A DNA stretch of 64,000 bases. It comes from Thiosocius teredinicola. Lineage in GTDB: Bacteria > Pseudomonadota > Gammaproteobacteria > Chromatiales > Chromatiaceae. Every line of letters begins with the position of its first letter. Position 1 is the first letter of the stretch. A program made the translations under genes and the position numbers. The notes beneath the pieces were generated by a model. It saw nothing but the letters and a program-made list of their open reading frames with translations. It did not search any database and was not told the DNA's origin. The stretch covers positions 3,149,297-3,213,296 of the forward strand of contig NZ_CP019936.1 in assembly GCF_002009425.1 (NCBI RefSeq), given 5' to 3'. Shown piece after piece: positions 42,901-50,033 of the stretch.

Positions 42901-43659
42901 AGGGCCCAGGTGTTCGACCCATTCAATCGCAAGCTTGCCAACAAGTACCCGTTCTCGCCCGAATCCGACATCGAGGCAGCGCCGGCGGAGATCGCCCAGA
43001 TTTTCGGTCCGGATGGCGCGATTGCCAAGTACGTGGAAAAGTCCATGGGCCCGCTGGTGGTCCGACGCGGCAACACGATCGCCGCGCGCACCTGGGGAGA
43101 TCTCGGCTTGCACATCAAGCCCCAGTTCCAGGCGGAGTTTGCACGCTGGGTGCAGCCGCTGGAAGGTGGCGCGGCAGCTGGTGGCGACGCGGCCTCACCG
43201 CAGACCGCCTTCATGTTGATGCCACACCCTGCGCCGGGCACGACGGAATACACGATCGAGATCGACGGCCAGCAGCTGCGCTATCGCAACGGTGCAGCCC
43301 AGTGGGCGAACTTCGTGTGGCCGAATCCAGGCGGCAGCCCGGGCGCCAAGATCATCGCAACGTCTTTCGAAGGGCGCAGCATCGAGATCATCAACTACAC
43401 AGGACGCTTCGGCCTGGAGAAGCTGATCAACTCCGCCGAACGATTGCGCAAGCCCGACGGTTCGTACCAGCTTACCTGGCAGAAAGACGAAATGAAGATC
43501 AACGTCGACCTGCGTGTGATCAGCAGTGTCCAGGCCGAGTCTGATCCGAATGGTCAGACGCGGGTCGGCCTGCGGGGCGTAACCCTGCCCGAGCTGATCA
43601 CCGGCAACGATTCGATCAAAGCTTCTGCGCCGATCGCACTGAGCAATTACGGACAATAA
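39913..43659 (+). CDS. tssM: T6SS membrane-complex protein TssM (IcmF)
   Basis: 1248 residues from the ATG at 39913. Earlier in-frame codons overlap the preceding gene and lack family sequence. Two N-terminal transmembrane helices (about 12-31 and 36-57) lead to a cytoplasmic GTPase-like domain with an intact Walker A, GNPAAGKST (130-138), and LDTAGRYSVHEED around 180. A third helix at about 438-458 (FFAAIAALGIALGGWSW) precedes the large periplasmic IcmF/DUF1215 region ending in the TssJ-binding domain. It spans the inner membrane and bridges TssL to TssJ. It is followed 2 bp later by tagF. Full length, no break. Confidence 0.97.
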   Translation: MYRLRSFLTDSRTLSAIGLIALIAFLFLGASTLQVALKWIAIVGAVLLFIWLVVWFVRRRKARAASEDLGTMLEQQAESGKRGNNSKTNQEIAALRARMQDAVRTIKTSKLGQTSGRAALYELPWYITIGNPAAGKSTALVNSGLTFPFQDDTGQVIKGIGGTRNCDWFFTTEGILLDTAGRYSVHEEDRDEWLGFLDQLKKHRSRAPINGIVVTVSIPELIDNPPAFSIKLAKNLRQRVQELTERLAVFAPVYVMFSKADLIAGFGEFFNDLDWNERDRVWGATLPYQRETRNDAIALFDKHFDELYQGLREMSIAQLAAARTREVQPGVLSFPLEFAAIKPALRSFIATFFEDNPYQFEPVFRGFYITSAVQTGEPHTASSRQIADRFELQGDHLPPERPASEHGFFLKDLFSKVIFADRDLVQQYTSRSKQRLRYAGFFAAIAALGIALGGWSWSYVNNRTLVENVQADLDQVVRIQQDTFDLQSRMQALQILQDRIDQLERLSEDRPLSVTLGLFQGEELADKLRREFYAGMSNIMLEPVAGRIETFLTKVNNNADALQAQEGNKVAVSKVRSSTYKDMDPTNVEDAYNALKTYIMLANREHIEVGHLSDQLTRFWRGWLEDNRGDMSRDQLVRSAERLLSFHLEHANDQHWPLIQNNLSIVDNSRDNLRKVVRGMAATERVYAVIRARASTRFPAITVDNVIGPENAGLVTGGHVISGAFTKQAWQAYVKDALKDAALNELASADWVLKTSTRDDLSLEGSPEQIQKSLVAMYKKEYAGEWSQFLKNISVAGFDDFGAAVKAMNRIGDKTTSPISKLLQTAFEETSWDNPAMANVGAERAQKGFVEWFKRSVLRMSPGRVAVDVNVTADKLKVQKGPVGQRFSGLDRIMAVRENNESMGGLYLKQLAKIRSRMNELTNQGDPGPGAIKLMRETVEGGNSELAETLHFIDEQMLAGIPKEQRADLRSLLVAPLLNTYEAVIEPSERELNKTWRAQVFDPFNRKLANKYPFSPESDIEAAPAEIAQIFGPDGAIAKYVEKSMGPLVVRRGNTIAARTWGDLGLHIKPQFQAEFARWVQPLEGGAAAGGDAASPQTAFMLMPHPAPGTTEYTIEIDGQQLRYRNGAAQWANFVWPNPGGSPGAKIIATSFEGRSIEIINYTGRFGLEKLINSAERLRKPDGSYQLTWQKDEMKINVDLRVISSVQAESDPNGQTRVGLRGVTLPELITGNDSIKASAPIALSNYGQ

Positions 43660-43661
43660 CA

Positions 43662-44651
43662 ATGACAATGGCGACACAACAAAACGGCGCCACCTACTTC
43701 GGCAAGGTGCCGGCACGGGGTGATTTCATCAAGGGTAATGGGCATACACAACTCATTGGCCGTCTCGACGAATGGATATCCGGCAGCATGGCGATGCTCG
43801 CCGACGACCCGCGCTGGAAGATCGTTTACGACAGTATGCCGCAGCTCAACTTCGCCTTCGTCGGCGCACACAGCGGCACGGCGATCGTCGGCCATCTCAA
43901 ATCGAGCATGGATGCCTCTCAGCGGCGCTTCCCGTTCCTCGCAGCTGCATCGATCAGCCGCGGCGACTCGTTGCTGTTTCGTTGTGGTCCAATCTCATTC
44001 AGCGGTATCTGGAACAAGCTGCACACCGCAGCCGATATAGCGTGCAGCTCGGATGACCCGGCCACGGCGTTGCACGAGCTGATTCAGTTTGACTGTACGG
44101 CCCAGGTCAAGGACGCCTTACAAGGCGATCCTCTCGGCACCTTCGTGCGCAACACCACCTTGCAACGGCTCGCCGAACAGCTGACGTGTGACGGCAGGCC
44201 GGTCGATGTTCGGCGCATCATTCTTGCTATCGGCCTGTTGCTGCGGCCGACGATAAACAATGCGGCGCTGAGAATCGAAAAAGGCCTGCTGCTACCGTTG
44301 CCGGCAGAAAGCAGTCAACGCGACCAGGTGGCCGCATTGTGGGTTTACCTGGTCTCGGCCTTTCTGCGCAACACGCAAACCGAGCTGCAGCTGTTGCTTG
44401 GCCAGATCGACAACAGGCACTGCATGGTCATCGGGTTCAATGGTGCATCGCCGCGCACACTGCTAAGCCTGATCGCACCTTCCGCTTCCGGCGAAGCCAA
44501 CCTGGTCCTCGATGACCCGGAGTGGATCGAGGAACATCACGATCTGAGTCACGACTACGGCGTCGCCAAGCTGTCGACCTATCTGCAGCAGCCAGGCCTC
44601 ACCCTCGAGGAAGCCGTGAACACGTTCAGAGAGGTATTTTTCGGAGAATGA
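43662..44651 (+). CDS. tagF: T6SS post-translational repressor TagF
   Basis: 329 residues. The N-terminal TagF/DUF2094 domain is clear (TYFGKVPARGDFIKGNG, RFPFLAAASISRG). The C-terminal half is a helical extension. There is no PppA phosphatase fusion, and no ppkA, pppA or fha gene lies in the window, although TagF acts against the PpkA-Fha pathway in Pseudomonas aeruginosa. Here TagF may work independently, or the kinase genes may lie elsewhere. It overlaps the BON-OmpA gene by 4 bp (ATGA), so the two are coupled. Confidence 0.93.
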   Translation: MTMATQQNGATYFGKVPARGDFIKGNGHTQLIGRLDEWISGSMAMLADDPRWKIVYDSMPQLNFAFVGAHSGTAIVGHLKSSMDASQRRFPFLAAASISRGDSLLFRCGPISFSGIWNKLHTAADIACSSDDPATALHELIQFDCTAQVKDALQGDPLGTFVRNTTLQRLAEQLTCDGRPVDVRRIILAIGLLLRPTINNAALRIEKGLLLPLPAESSQRDQVAALWVYLVSAFLRNTQTELQLLLGQIDNRHCMVIGFNGASPRTLLSLIAPSASGEANLVLDDPEWIEEHHDLSHDYGVAKLSTYLQQPGLTLEEAVNTFREVFFGE

Positions 44652-45439
44652 ACACGCTATCCAAGCATCTGATCGGCGCGGCACTGACGTTGATTACGCT
44701 ATCTGCCGCAGCCGCCGAAGACCGGCAGCTGCCTGCCGATCCCCTCGCCGACAAGGTCATCGTCAACGGCGCCGTCCCCGACGAAGCTTCGCGTGCAGCG
44801 ATCGTCGGACGTTTGCGTTCGCTGTACGGCGTCTCCAACGTCATCGATCAACTCGAAGTCGGTGGTGTTACACCACCACCCAATTGGACCAACTATGTAA
44901 CCGGGGCGCTGACCGACAACCTCACGCAGGTACACGAAGGTCAGTTGAACATTGACGGAACCCGCGTCGAATTGCTGGGTTCGGTCGATAGCGAAGAACT
45001 GCGAAGCAAAGTCGCTACCGATATCGCGGCGGCGTTGAACGAGACCTATACGGTCGAGAACGCATTGGCCGTCAACGGCAATTCGCAGACGGTGCTGGAC
45101 GATACGCTCGCCGATCGCGTGGTCGAGTTCAACGTCGGCAAAGCCACGCTTACCAACGAAGGTCAACAGATCCTCGACGAGATCGCCACTGCGATGGACA
45201 CGTTGGGCAACCCCCAGATCCAGGTCATCGGCCATACCGACAGCACCGGCAACCGTCTCGCCAACATCGGGCTAAGTCTCGCGCGCGCCGATACCGTCAA
45301 GGCCTACCTGGCAAACAAGGGAATTCCGGAAACGCAGATGACGGCGCTGGGCGCAGGCCCGGACCATCCGATCACCAGCAACGATACAGCGGAAGGGCGA
45401 GCAAAAAATCGTCGTATCGAGTTCCGCATCGTGAAGTGA
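44648..45439 (+). CDS. BON-OmpA periplasmic protein, probable peptidoglycan anchor of the T6SS
   Basis: 263 residues. A signal peptide runs to about residue 22 (LTLITLSAAAAED). Two BON-like units follow (VIVNGAVPDEASRAAIVGRL and VELLGSVDSEELRSK). An OmpA-like peptidoglycan-binding domain covers about 160-263, with VIGHTDSTGNRLANIGLSLA and GRAKNRRIEFRI. The start at 44648, on the ATGA overlap with tagF, is favoured over longer in-frame versions because the signal peptide begins there. As TssL has no OmpA domain, this protein may take over cell-wall anchoring, as TagL does elsewhere. That role is inferred. Confidence 0.9.
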   Translation: MNTLSKHLIGAALTLITLSAAAAEDRQLPADPLADKVIVNGAVPDEASRAAIVGRLRSLYGVSNVIDQLEVGGVTPPPNWTNYVTGALTDNLTQVHEGQLNIDGTRVELLGSVDSEELRSKVATDIAAALNETYTVENALAVNGNSQTVLDDTLADRVVEFNVGKATLTNEGQQILDEIATAMDTLGNPQIQVIGHTDSTGNRLANIGLSLARADTVKAYLANKGIPETQMTALGAGPDHPITSNDTAEGRAKNRRIEFRIVK

Positions 45440-45458
45440 TCAACAGCGGATCAGAGTT

Positions 45459-46547
45459 ATGGACCTAGAAACACTTCTCCAACCGATCAACGCCGACTCA
45501 CCGAGCGGCGAAGACATGAGTTTCTCCGTCGAGTTCGACGCCATCGCCGAAGCACGGCGCTTCGACGACCCATCGCTCAATCAGGGCGAATGGGTCACCG
45601 ACCTCAAACAGGCCGACTGGGCCGAGGTTATTCGTCTGTGCTCCGAGCTGCTTGCCCACCGCACGAAAGACCTGCGTCTGGCCGTGTGGTTGACCGAAGC
45701 AATGGCCAAGACGAACGGCATTGCGGGACTTGCCCACGGTCTCGAACTCATCAAGAACCTGTGCTCTACGTTCTGGACAGATCTGCATCCGGTACCTGAC
45801 GACGACGGCGATCAGGAACAACGCGTCGGCAACCTGGAATGGTTGATCGCACGCGCCGAGAGCCTAGCGCGCGAGATGCCACTGACGCTTTCAAGCAAAG
45901 GCGCCTATTCGACCGCCGACTTGGAAAGCGCGATGAATCTCGCCAAAGCGATCGAACGCAATCCCAGCGATGCCGAGAACCTGCAAGCCAACGCCCGCGT
46001 CTCTCAGGGGGATTTCGATGCCGCGCGCGAGGATACGCCGGGCAATCAGTTCGTCGAATGGCGCGACCGGACACGCGACGCCCTGCAGGCCCTGTCGAGC
46101 CTGCAGCAACTGGTCGACGACTTGCTCGGTACCGATGCTCCGGGATTCGGCGCTGCGCGCAACGCGCTCGAGTCCTTGGAGCACACGCTCGGCCGATTCG
46201 CCGTTGCCGCCGGTGTCGGCGATACCGCGGATGCCGATACATCCTCGTTGTCCGACACCCCGACGGATGAACAACACTCGAACATCGCCACCGGAGCCCC
46301 GCCCATGTCAGGCCCGCTGCAAAATCGTACTCAGGCGCTGCAACAGCTGCGGCAGGTCGCCGACTTCTTCCGCCGCACCGAACCCCACAGCCCGGTGGCC
46401 TACCTCGCGGACAAGGCGGCACAATGGGGCGAAATGAGCTTGCACGAGTGGCTGAAGACCGTCGTCAAGGACGATGGCGCGCTTGCCCACGTCGAAGAAT
46501 TGCTCGGCATTCCAGCACCTTACTCTTCCGACGACCAATACGGCTGA
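45459..46547 (+). CDS. tssA: T6SS assembly protein TssA (ImpA N-terminal domain)
   Basis: 362 residues. The ImpA-N domain occupies roughly 1-200 (INADSPSGEDMSFSVEFDAI and DLRLAVWLTEAMAKTNGIAG are family hallmarks). An acidic, Ser/Thr-rich linker (about 240-285) follows. The C-terminal helical domain (VADFFRRTEPHSPVAYLAD, then MSLHEWLKTVV) matches short-type TssA proteins that cap the growing sheath/tube. It is the last gene of block three, 19 bp after the BON-OmpA gene. No terminator hairpin was found behind it. Confidence 0.96.
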   Translation: MDLETLLQPINADSPSGEDMSFSVEFDAIAEARRFDDPSLNQGEWVTDLKQADWAEVIRLCSELLAHRTKDLRLAVWLTEAMAKTNGIAGLAHGLELIKNLCSTFWTDLHPVPDDDGDQEQRVGNLEWLIARAESLAREMPLTLSSKGAYSTADLESAMNLAKAIERNPSDAENLQANARVSQGDFDAAREDTPGNQFVEWRDRTRDALQALSSLQQLVDDLLGTDAPGFGAARNALESLEHTLGRFAVAAGVGDTADADTSSLSDTPTDEQHSNIATGAPPMSGPLQNRTQALQQLRQVADFFRRTEPHSPVAYLADKAAQWGEMSLHEWLKTVVKDDGALAHVEELLGIPAPYSSDDQYG

Positions 46548-46702
46548 TACCCGTCCCTCGCTCGGCAGGCCGGGGGAAGGCATGGGTCGCCCAAGCCGTA
46601 GAACCAACAACGAACGCCACTGTCTCACTAGTCGGGGTGGCTGACAGGCGCCACCCGCGTTACATTTGAGATTGATGAACGCAGACAGATTGGGGTGTTG
46701 AC

Positions 46703-47260
46703 ATGACGGCGACCCGTGGCAGATGCCTTGCACTGTTGATCCTGGTTGGCAGTCCCTTCGGCGCAGTCAATGCCGAAGCCCTGTATCGCTGGATCGACAG
46801 CGAAGGCCAACCGCACTTTGGTGATCAGCCGCCACCGGCGGGCGCTGAGCAAGTGCAACAATTGCCTCCTCCCCAGTTCGCGGCGCCCAACGTGCCGCCT
46901 GCGCAAAACCATTACTCGATCAATAATCAGCTCAGGCGCATGGAAGAGGCCAGGCTGGCGGAATCACGTGAACGCTGGCAGCGCGAACAGCAACGCCGGG
47001 AGTACGAACTTCGCCAACGCGAGCTCGAAGCGCGGGAGAATCCTCCCCCCGTCTCTTCTCCAACCCCGGTATACGCCTACCCGAGGTATCGCCCGAGTTG
47101 GCCTCAGCACCCGGCGTCGAGCTGGCCAAATCCGAATCAGCAGCCGCGTAGCCTGTGGAAGCCGGATGCGCCCGTGTATCAACCCTATTCGGGCAGACCG
47201 CACCACCATCGAAGCGTGCCGACTACCGGCAGTCGCATCGTCATCGATCTCGAGAAATGA
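46703..47260 (+). CDS. DUF4124-domain periplasmic protein
   Basis: 185 residues. Signal peptide to about residue 25 (LALLILVGSPFGAVNAEA). The DUF4124 motif LYRWIDSEGQPHFGDQPPP follows at about 27-45. Then comes a charged, Arg/Glu-rich helix (REQQRREYELRQRELEARE) and a Pro/Tyr-rich tail. DUF4124 proteins are common small envelope proteins of unknown function in gammaproteobacteria. It starts 155 bp after tssA and ends convergently with the next gene, so it is probably not part of the T6SS operon. Confidence 0.85.
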   Translation: MTATRGRCLALLILVGSPFGAVNAEALYRWIDSEGQPHFGDQPPPAGAEQVQQLPPPQFAAPNVPPAQNHYSINNQLRRMEEARLAESRERWQREQQRREYELRQRELEARENPPPVSSPTPVYAYPRYRPSWPQHPASSWPNPNQQPRSLWKPDAPVYQPYSGRPHHHRSVPTTGSRIVIDLEK

Positions 47261-47278
47261 CTGCATCGCGCGGCCGGA

Positions 47279-48016
47279 TCAGTCGCTATCGATTGACGAG
47301 GCCAGCTTCAAAGCTTGCGCTCTTACCGAAGAATTGACGCGGTACTGCAGACTACCGTGTGCGACTTCACCGATGAATGCCTGCGCCTCGCGCAATCCCC
47401 ATTCGTTGTAGAGATCCCGCATGATACCGAGTGCCTCGCGCTTCTCGGCATCGCCTAATGACGCAAAGGAATCCTTCAATCGTTCAAAATCGGGCATTGC
47501 GTCGTCTTTCGTGAGGTAGTCGTAGCGCATCGCCGGCAGGGTTTTGTTCGTTGTCGGCTGTGCCGCCGGCGCCGATTGAGTCTTCTTCGACGTGTAGATC
47601 GTTGCCTCGTCTATCAGCGCCGAGCGCAGGGGCACGAGTTTGTAAGCACAAGCATTCTGCCAGCGCTTATTCGGCACAATCGCGTAGGCATAGCTGACTC
47701 GCCGCCGGTTCAATTCAACCAGGATGGACGCAAGCTCCGGCTCAGAAACCTGGGCGGTCAACAGATGTGCTTCTCCTGCCTTCGCCGGCGCCACCTCCGT
47801 CGAACAGGACCGATCACGAACAAGCTGCGTGACCAAACGTCCGGCTTGCGGGTCAAGCGAGGCTGGCATTTCGACACACAATGGACGCACACCAGTTTGT
47901 TCGCATTGCGCCTGAGCTGCTGACGCGTTTGCAAGCAGCAGTGAGGTTGCCAGTAACCTGCAGATGACGCGACAACATGCGGGCGCAATACGGCGATCAA
48001 CGCATGCCATCGGCAC
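47279..48016 (-). CDS. Secreted or periplasmic protein of unknown function
   Basis: 245 residues. A long basic n-region and hydrophobic stretch end ASAAQAQ near residue 36, a likely signal peptidase I site. Several cysteines (C38, C47, and others) may form disulfides in the periplasm. The middle has an alpha/beta pattern (SEPELASILVELNRRRVSYA). The C-terminus is helical (KREALGIMRDLYNEWGLREA). No family recognised. The start overlaps the end of the oxygenase gene upstream by 20 bp, so they are probably co-transcribed. Confidence 0.7.
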   Translation of the reverse strand: MPMACVDRRIAPACCRVICRLLATSLLLANASAAQAQCEQTGVRPLCVEMPASLDPQAGRLVTQLVRDRSCSTEVAPAKAGEAHLLTAQVSEPELASILVELNRRRVSYAYAIVPNKRWQNACAYKLVPLRSALIDEATIYTSKKTQSAPAAQPTTNKTLPAMRYDYLTKDDAMPDFERLKDSFASLGDAEKREALGIMRDLYNEWGLREAQAFIGEVAHGSLQYRVNSSVRAQALKLASSIDSD

Positions 48017-48773
48017 GCTCCTGCCCGGGACGAATCAGGAACATCGTGACGCTCGCGCGCACATGGTCACCGGCGGCGGGATGAATCTTCGAGATCATGT
48101 GTGGATTGCCGGTCTTCATGACGACCAGTCGGTTGGGTTTGGGCATCACATAGAAACCCATGCCGGCGGACATCAATGCCTCGTTGACCTCTGCATTGTC
48201 CAGGTGCCCTGAGAGCTGCACCAATCCTTTGCCCATGACCTCTTTCGGCGAGATCATCGACGGTCCGTTGCGCTCGGGTATCTCGCGCGCCGAAGGATGT
48301 GCGATAAACAACTCACCGCCCCACTGCACATTCCAGCTCTTGTGTGAGTAATAGGTGCAACTGCCCGTGACGACCGCGGGGGTATCGCGATGCCAGTAAA
48401 GGCTGCTTCCCCGCTCGTACAGGCGTGGCGCTGCAGCCAAGGTGCGCCAATCCTTACCTTCTTTGCCGACCAGCTTCTCGTACAACTCGCCGCTGCGGCT
48501 GAACTGCTGGATCAGCAGGTCGATCCCGGTGCCTGTTGGAAAGGCGAAGGCACCAGGATCAGAATCGGCAACCTGCTTCGCGACCGAACCATAGTAGATG
48601 TCCGGGCCACGCATCACGCGACCATCGTCCAGGCGCCAGGCGCCGTATAGCCCGCGGATATCGTTGGGAAAGAATGGCGCCACGTGGAACCAGCGCCACA
48701 TCTGTTCAAACTGCTCACTCGGCAGAAAGTCGTCTACGACCATGAATTGGTCATTCTCGAAGAATATGTTCAT
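47997..48773 (-). CDS. 2-oxoglutarate/Fe(II) oxygenase-like protein
   Basis: 258 residues with the double-stranded beta-helix pattern. YWHRDTP (His128, Asp130) and KIHPAAGDHVRAS (His231, Arg239) supply the iron triad and the 2-oxoglutarate Arg, resembling prolyl-hydroxylase-type enzymes. WNVQWGGELFIAHP lies between them, as expected. Substrate unknown. It sits in a minus-strand set with a second oxygenase, an EF-hand protein and the DUF3604 gene. No signal peptide, so it is cytoplasmic. The gene differs clearly from the TIGR02466-type oxygenases nearby. Confidence 0.85.
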   Translation of the reverse strand: MNIFFENDQFMVVDDFLPSEQFEQMWRWFHVAPFFPNDIRGLYGAWRLDDGRVMRGPDIYYGSVAKQVADSDPGAFAFPTGTGIDLLIQQFSRSGELYEKLVGKEGKDWRTLAAAPRLYERGSSLYWHRDTPAVVTGSCTYYSHKSWNVQWGGELFIAHPSAREIPERNGPSMISPKEVMGKGLVQLSGHLDNAEVNEALMSAGMGFYVMPKPNRLVVMKTGNPHMISKIHPAAGDHVRASVTMFLIRPGQERADGMR

Positions 48774-48794
48774 GTTGTCTTTCGGCAGTAAATG

Positions 48795-49436
48795 TCACGC
48801 ACTGCGATGACTGGAAAACTCGACCGTGTAACCCCAGGTATCGAGGCGATCCGGTATGGCGTTCAACGCAATGGTGATACGGCGATCACCCTGGTTGACG
48901 GGTACCTCGTGCAGCATGTAGCTCGGGAACAGAACCAGGTCTCCGGGCTGCGGTTCGGGCGAGACCCACTTTGTGCCATTGAACTGCCCCATCTCGGCCT
49001 TTGCGTTCTCATTGCTGAAGATGAACTGCTGGCCTCCTATCGCACGGTGGAAGACCGTTCTGGCGGATGGATGACAGCTCGTCAGGTACACAACGCCCGA
49101 GATGAAACTGTTGGCATGGGTGTGCAGTGCCTGGTGCCCGCCCGGCTCCAGCACGTTGGTCCATATTTCTTTGACCGACCATTTCAATGCCTCGCCGAAC
49201 AACAGCTCGCCGAACTGCGACAGGAACGGCAGCGCGCGTTCATTGACTTGCTGATAAGGACCGGAGGAGTCTGGGTTGACTATATCGGTATGCCGCAACA
49301 GGTCGGACTTGGCATTGCGCTGTTGGTCTTGCGACAGTATGTGGTCGATACAGGCGTCGACCAGCGCTTTATCCAGGAGCCCCGGCACGCGCATGAACGG
49401 TGTCGGAAACAGCGCTTTGATGTCAAAATCGCTCAT
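48795..49436 (-). CDS. TIGR02466-type 2-oxoglutarate/Fe(II) oxygenase-like protein
   Basis: 213 residues. The start LFPTPFMRVPG is typical of TIGR02466 proteins. The metal-site strand is HTHANSFISGVVYL (about 105-118). The distal motif MLHEVPVNQGDRRITIALN carries the second His and the Arg for the co-substrate. It is clearly a paralogue of the gene at 58967-59581 (same motif order, similar length). It overlaps the EF-hand gene by 4 bp at its start. The family is thought to hydroxylate a small molecule or protein, but no substrate is established. Confidence 0.88.
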   Translation of the reverse strand: MSDFDIKALFPTPFMRVPGLLDKALVDACIDHILSQDQQRNAKSDLLRHTDIVNPDSSGPYQQVNERALPFLSQFGELLFGEALKWSVKEIWTNVLEPGGHQALHTHANSFISGVVYLTSCHPSARTVFHRAIGGQQFIFSNENAKAEMGQFNGTKWVSPEPQPGDLVLFPSYMLHEVPVNQGDRRITIALNAIPDRLDTWGYTVEFSSHRSA

Positions 49437-49909
49437 TCCTTCTTATCTCCGTCTGCGTTCAAAACGATGCGCTTGGCAAACGGTTTCGGCCAGGGCTTGA
49501 GCCCGGCATCCAGGCGCGTCGCTTCGTGATCACCATCGGTATCCACGGTCACGATGGCCCGCTTCACGTGAGCACGATACTCATCCACGCTGATCTGCCC
49601 ATCGCGGTTGGCATCCGCGTTGTCGAACAAAGCCTGCCCCCCGTCCGCAGCCAAAGCCCGGTGGCTCATGGCGTACTCTTTCGGACTGAGCGAGCGCGAC
49701 CGGTCGTTGTCGATCGGGTGCCAAAGCTGGGCGATATGGTCGTCAACCTCGGATGGTTCTACGGTCCCGTCGAGGTCGCAATCGAGTCGATTGAACAAAA
49801 GGTTGACGACGGCCTTGGCGTGCTCTCGCTGCAACGGCTGTTCGGCCCTCGCCGATGCCGTCGCAAGCAAAGCGCAGCCCAGCAACAAAGTAAAAAACGA
49901 CAGTTTCAT
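49433..49909 (-). CDS. Secreted EF-hand calcium-binding protein
   Basis: 158 residues from the ATG at 49909. An ATG 30 codons upstream would put the signal sequence in the middle. The signal peptide is MKLSFFTLLLGCALLATASARA. Four EF-hand-like loops follow: DCDLDGTVEPSE, DNDRSRSLSPKE, DANRDGQISVDE and a degenerate DTDGDHEATRLD. The third is canonical, the others partly so. A periplasmic calcium sensor or buffer is likely. It is co-directional with and coupled to the oxygenase gene, and separated from the DUF3604 gene by a hairpin terminator. Confidence 0.87.
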   Translation of the reverse strand: MKLSFFTLLLGCALLATASARAEQPLQREHAKAVVNLLFNRLDCDLDGTVEPSEVDDHIAQLWHPIDNDRSRSLSPKEYAMSHRALAADGGQALFDNADANRDGQISVDEYRAHVKRAIVTVDTDGDHEATRLDAGLKPWPKPFAKRIVLNADGDKKE

Positions 49910-49940
49910 CAATATCAACCACACATAAGCTAAACGAACG

Positions 49941-49966
49941 AAGCCTCCGGCGTCGGCCGGAGGCTT
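49941..49966 (-). terminator. Hairpin terminator behind the DUF3604 gene
   Basis: AAGCCTCCGG and CCGGAGGCTT form a perfect 10-bp stem around a 6-nt loop. On the minus strand it is followed by CGTTCGTTTAG, a weak T-rich tract. It lies 68 bp after the DUF3604 stop and just before the EF-hand gene, so it separates the two units. The stem is strong and the T-run modest. Confidence 0.7.
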
Positions 49967-50033
49967 ATCAGGACATCGGAGGTGCGCGTCCCTGCACACC
50001 CGGTCCGATGTGATGGACTACACGCCGGCAGTA

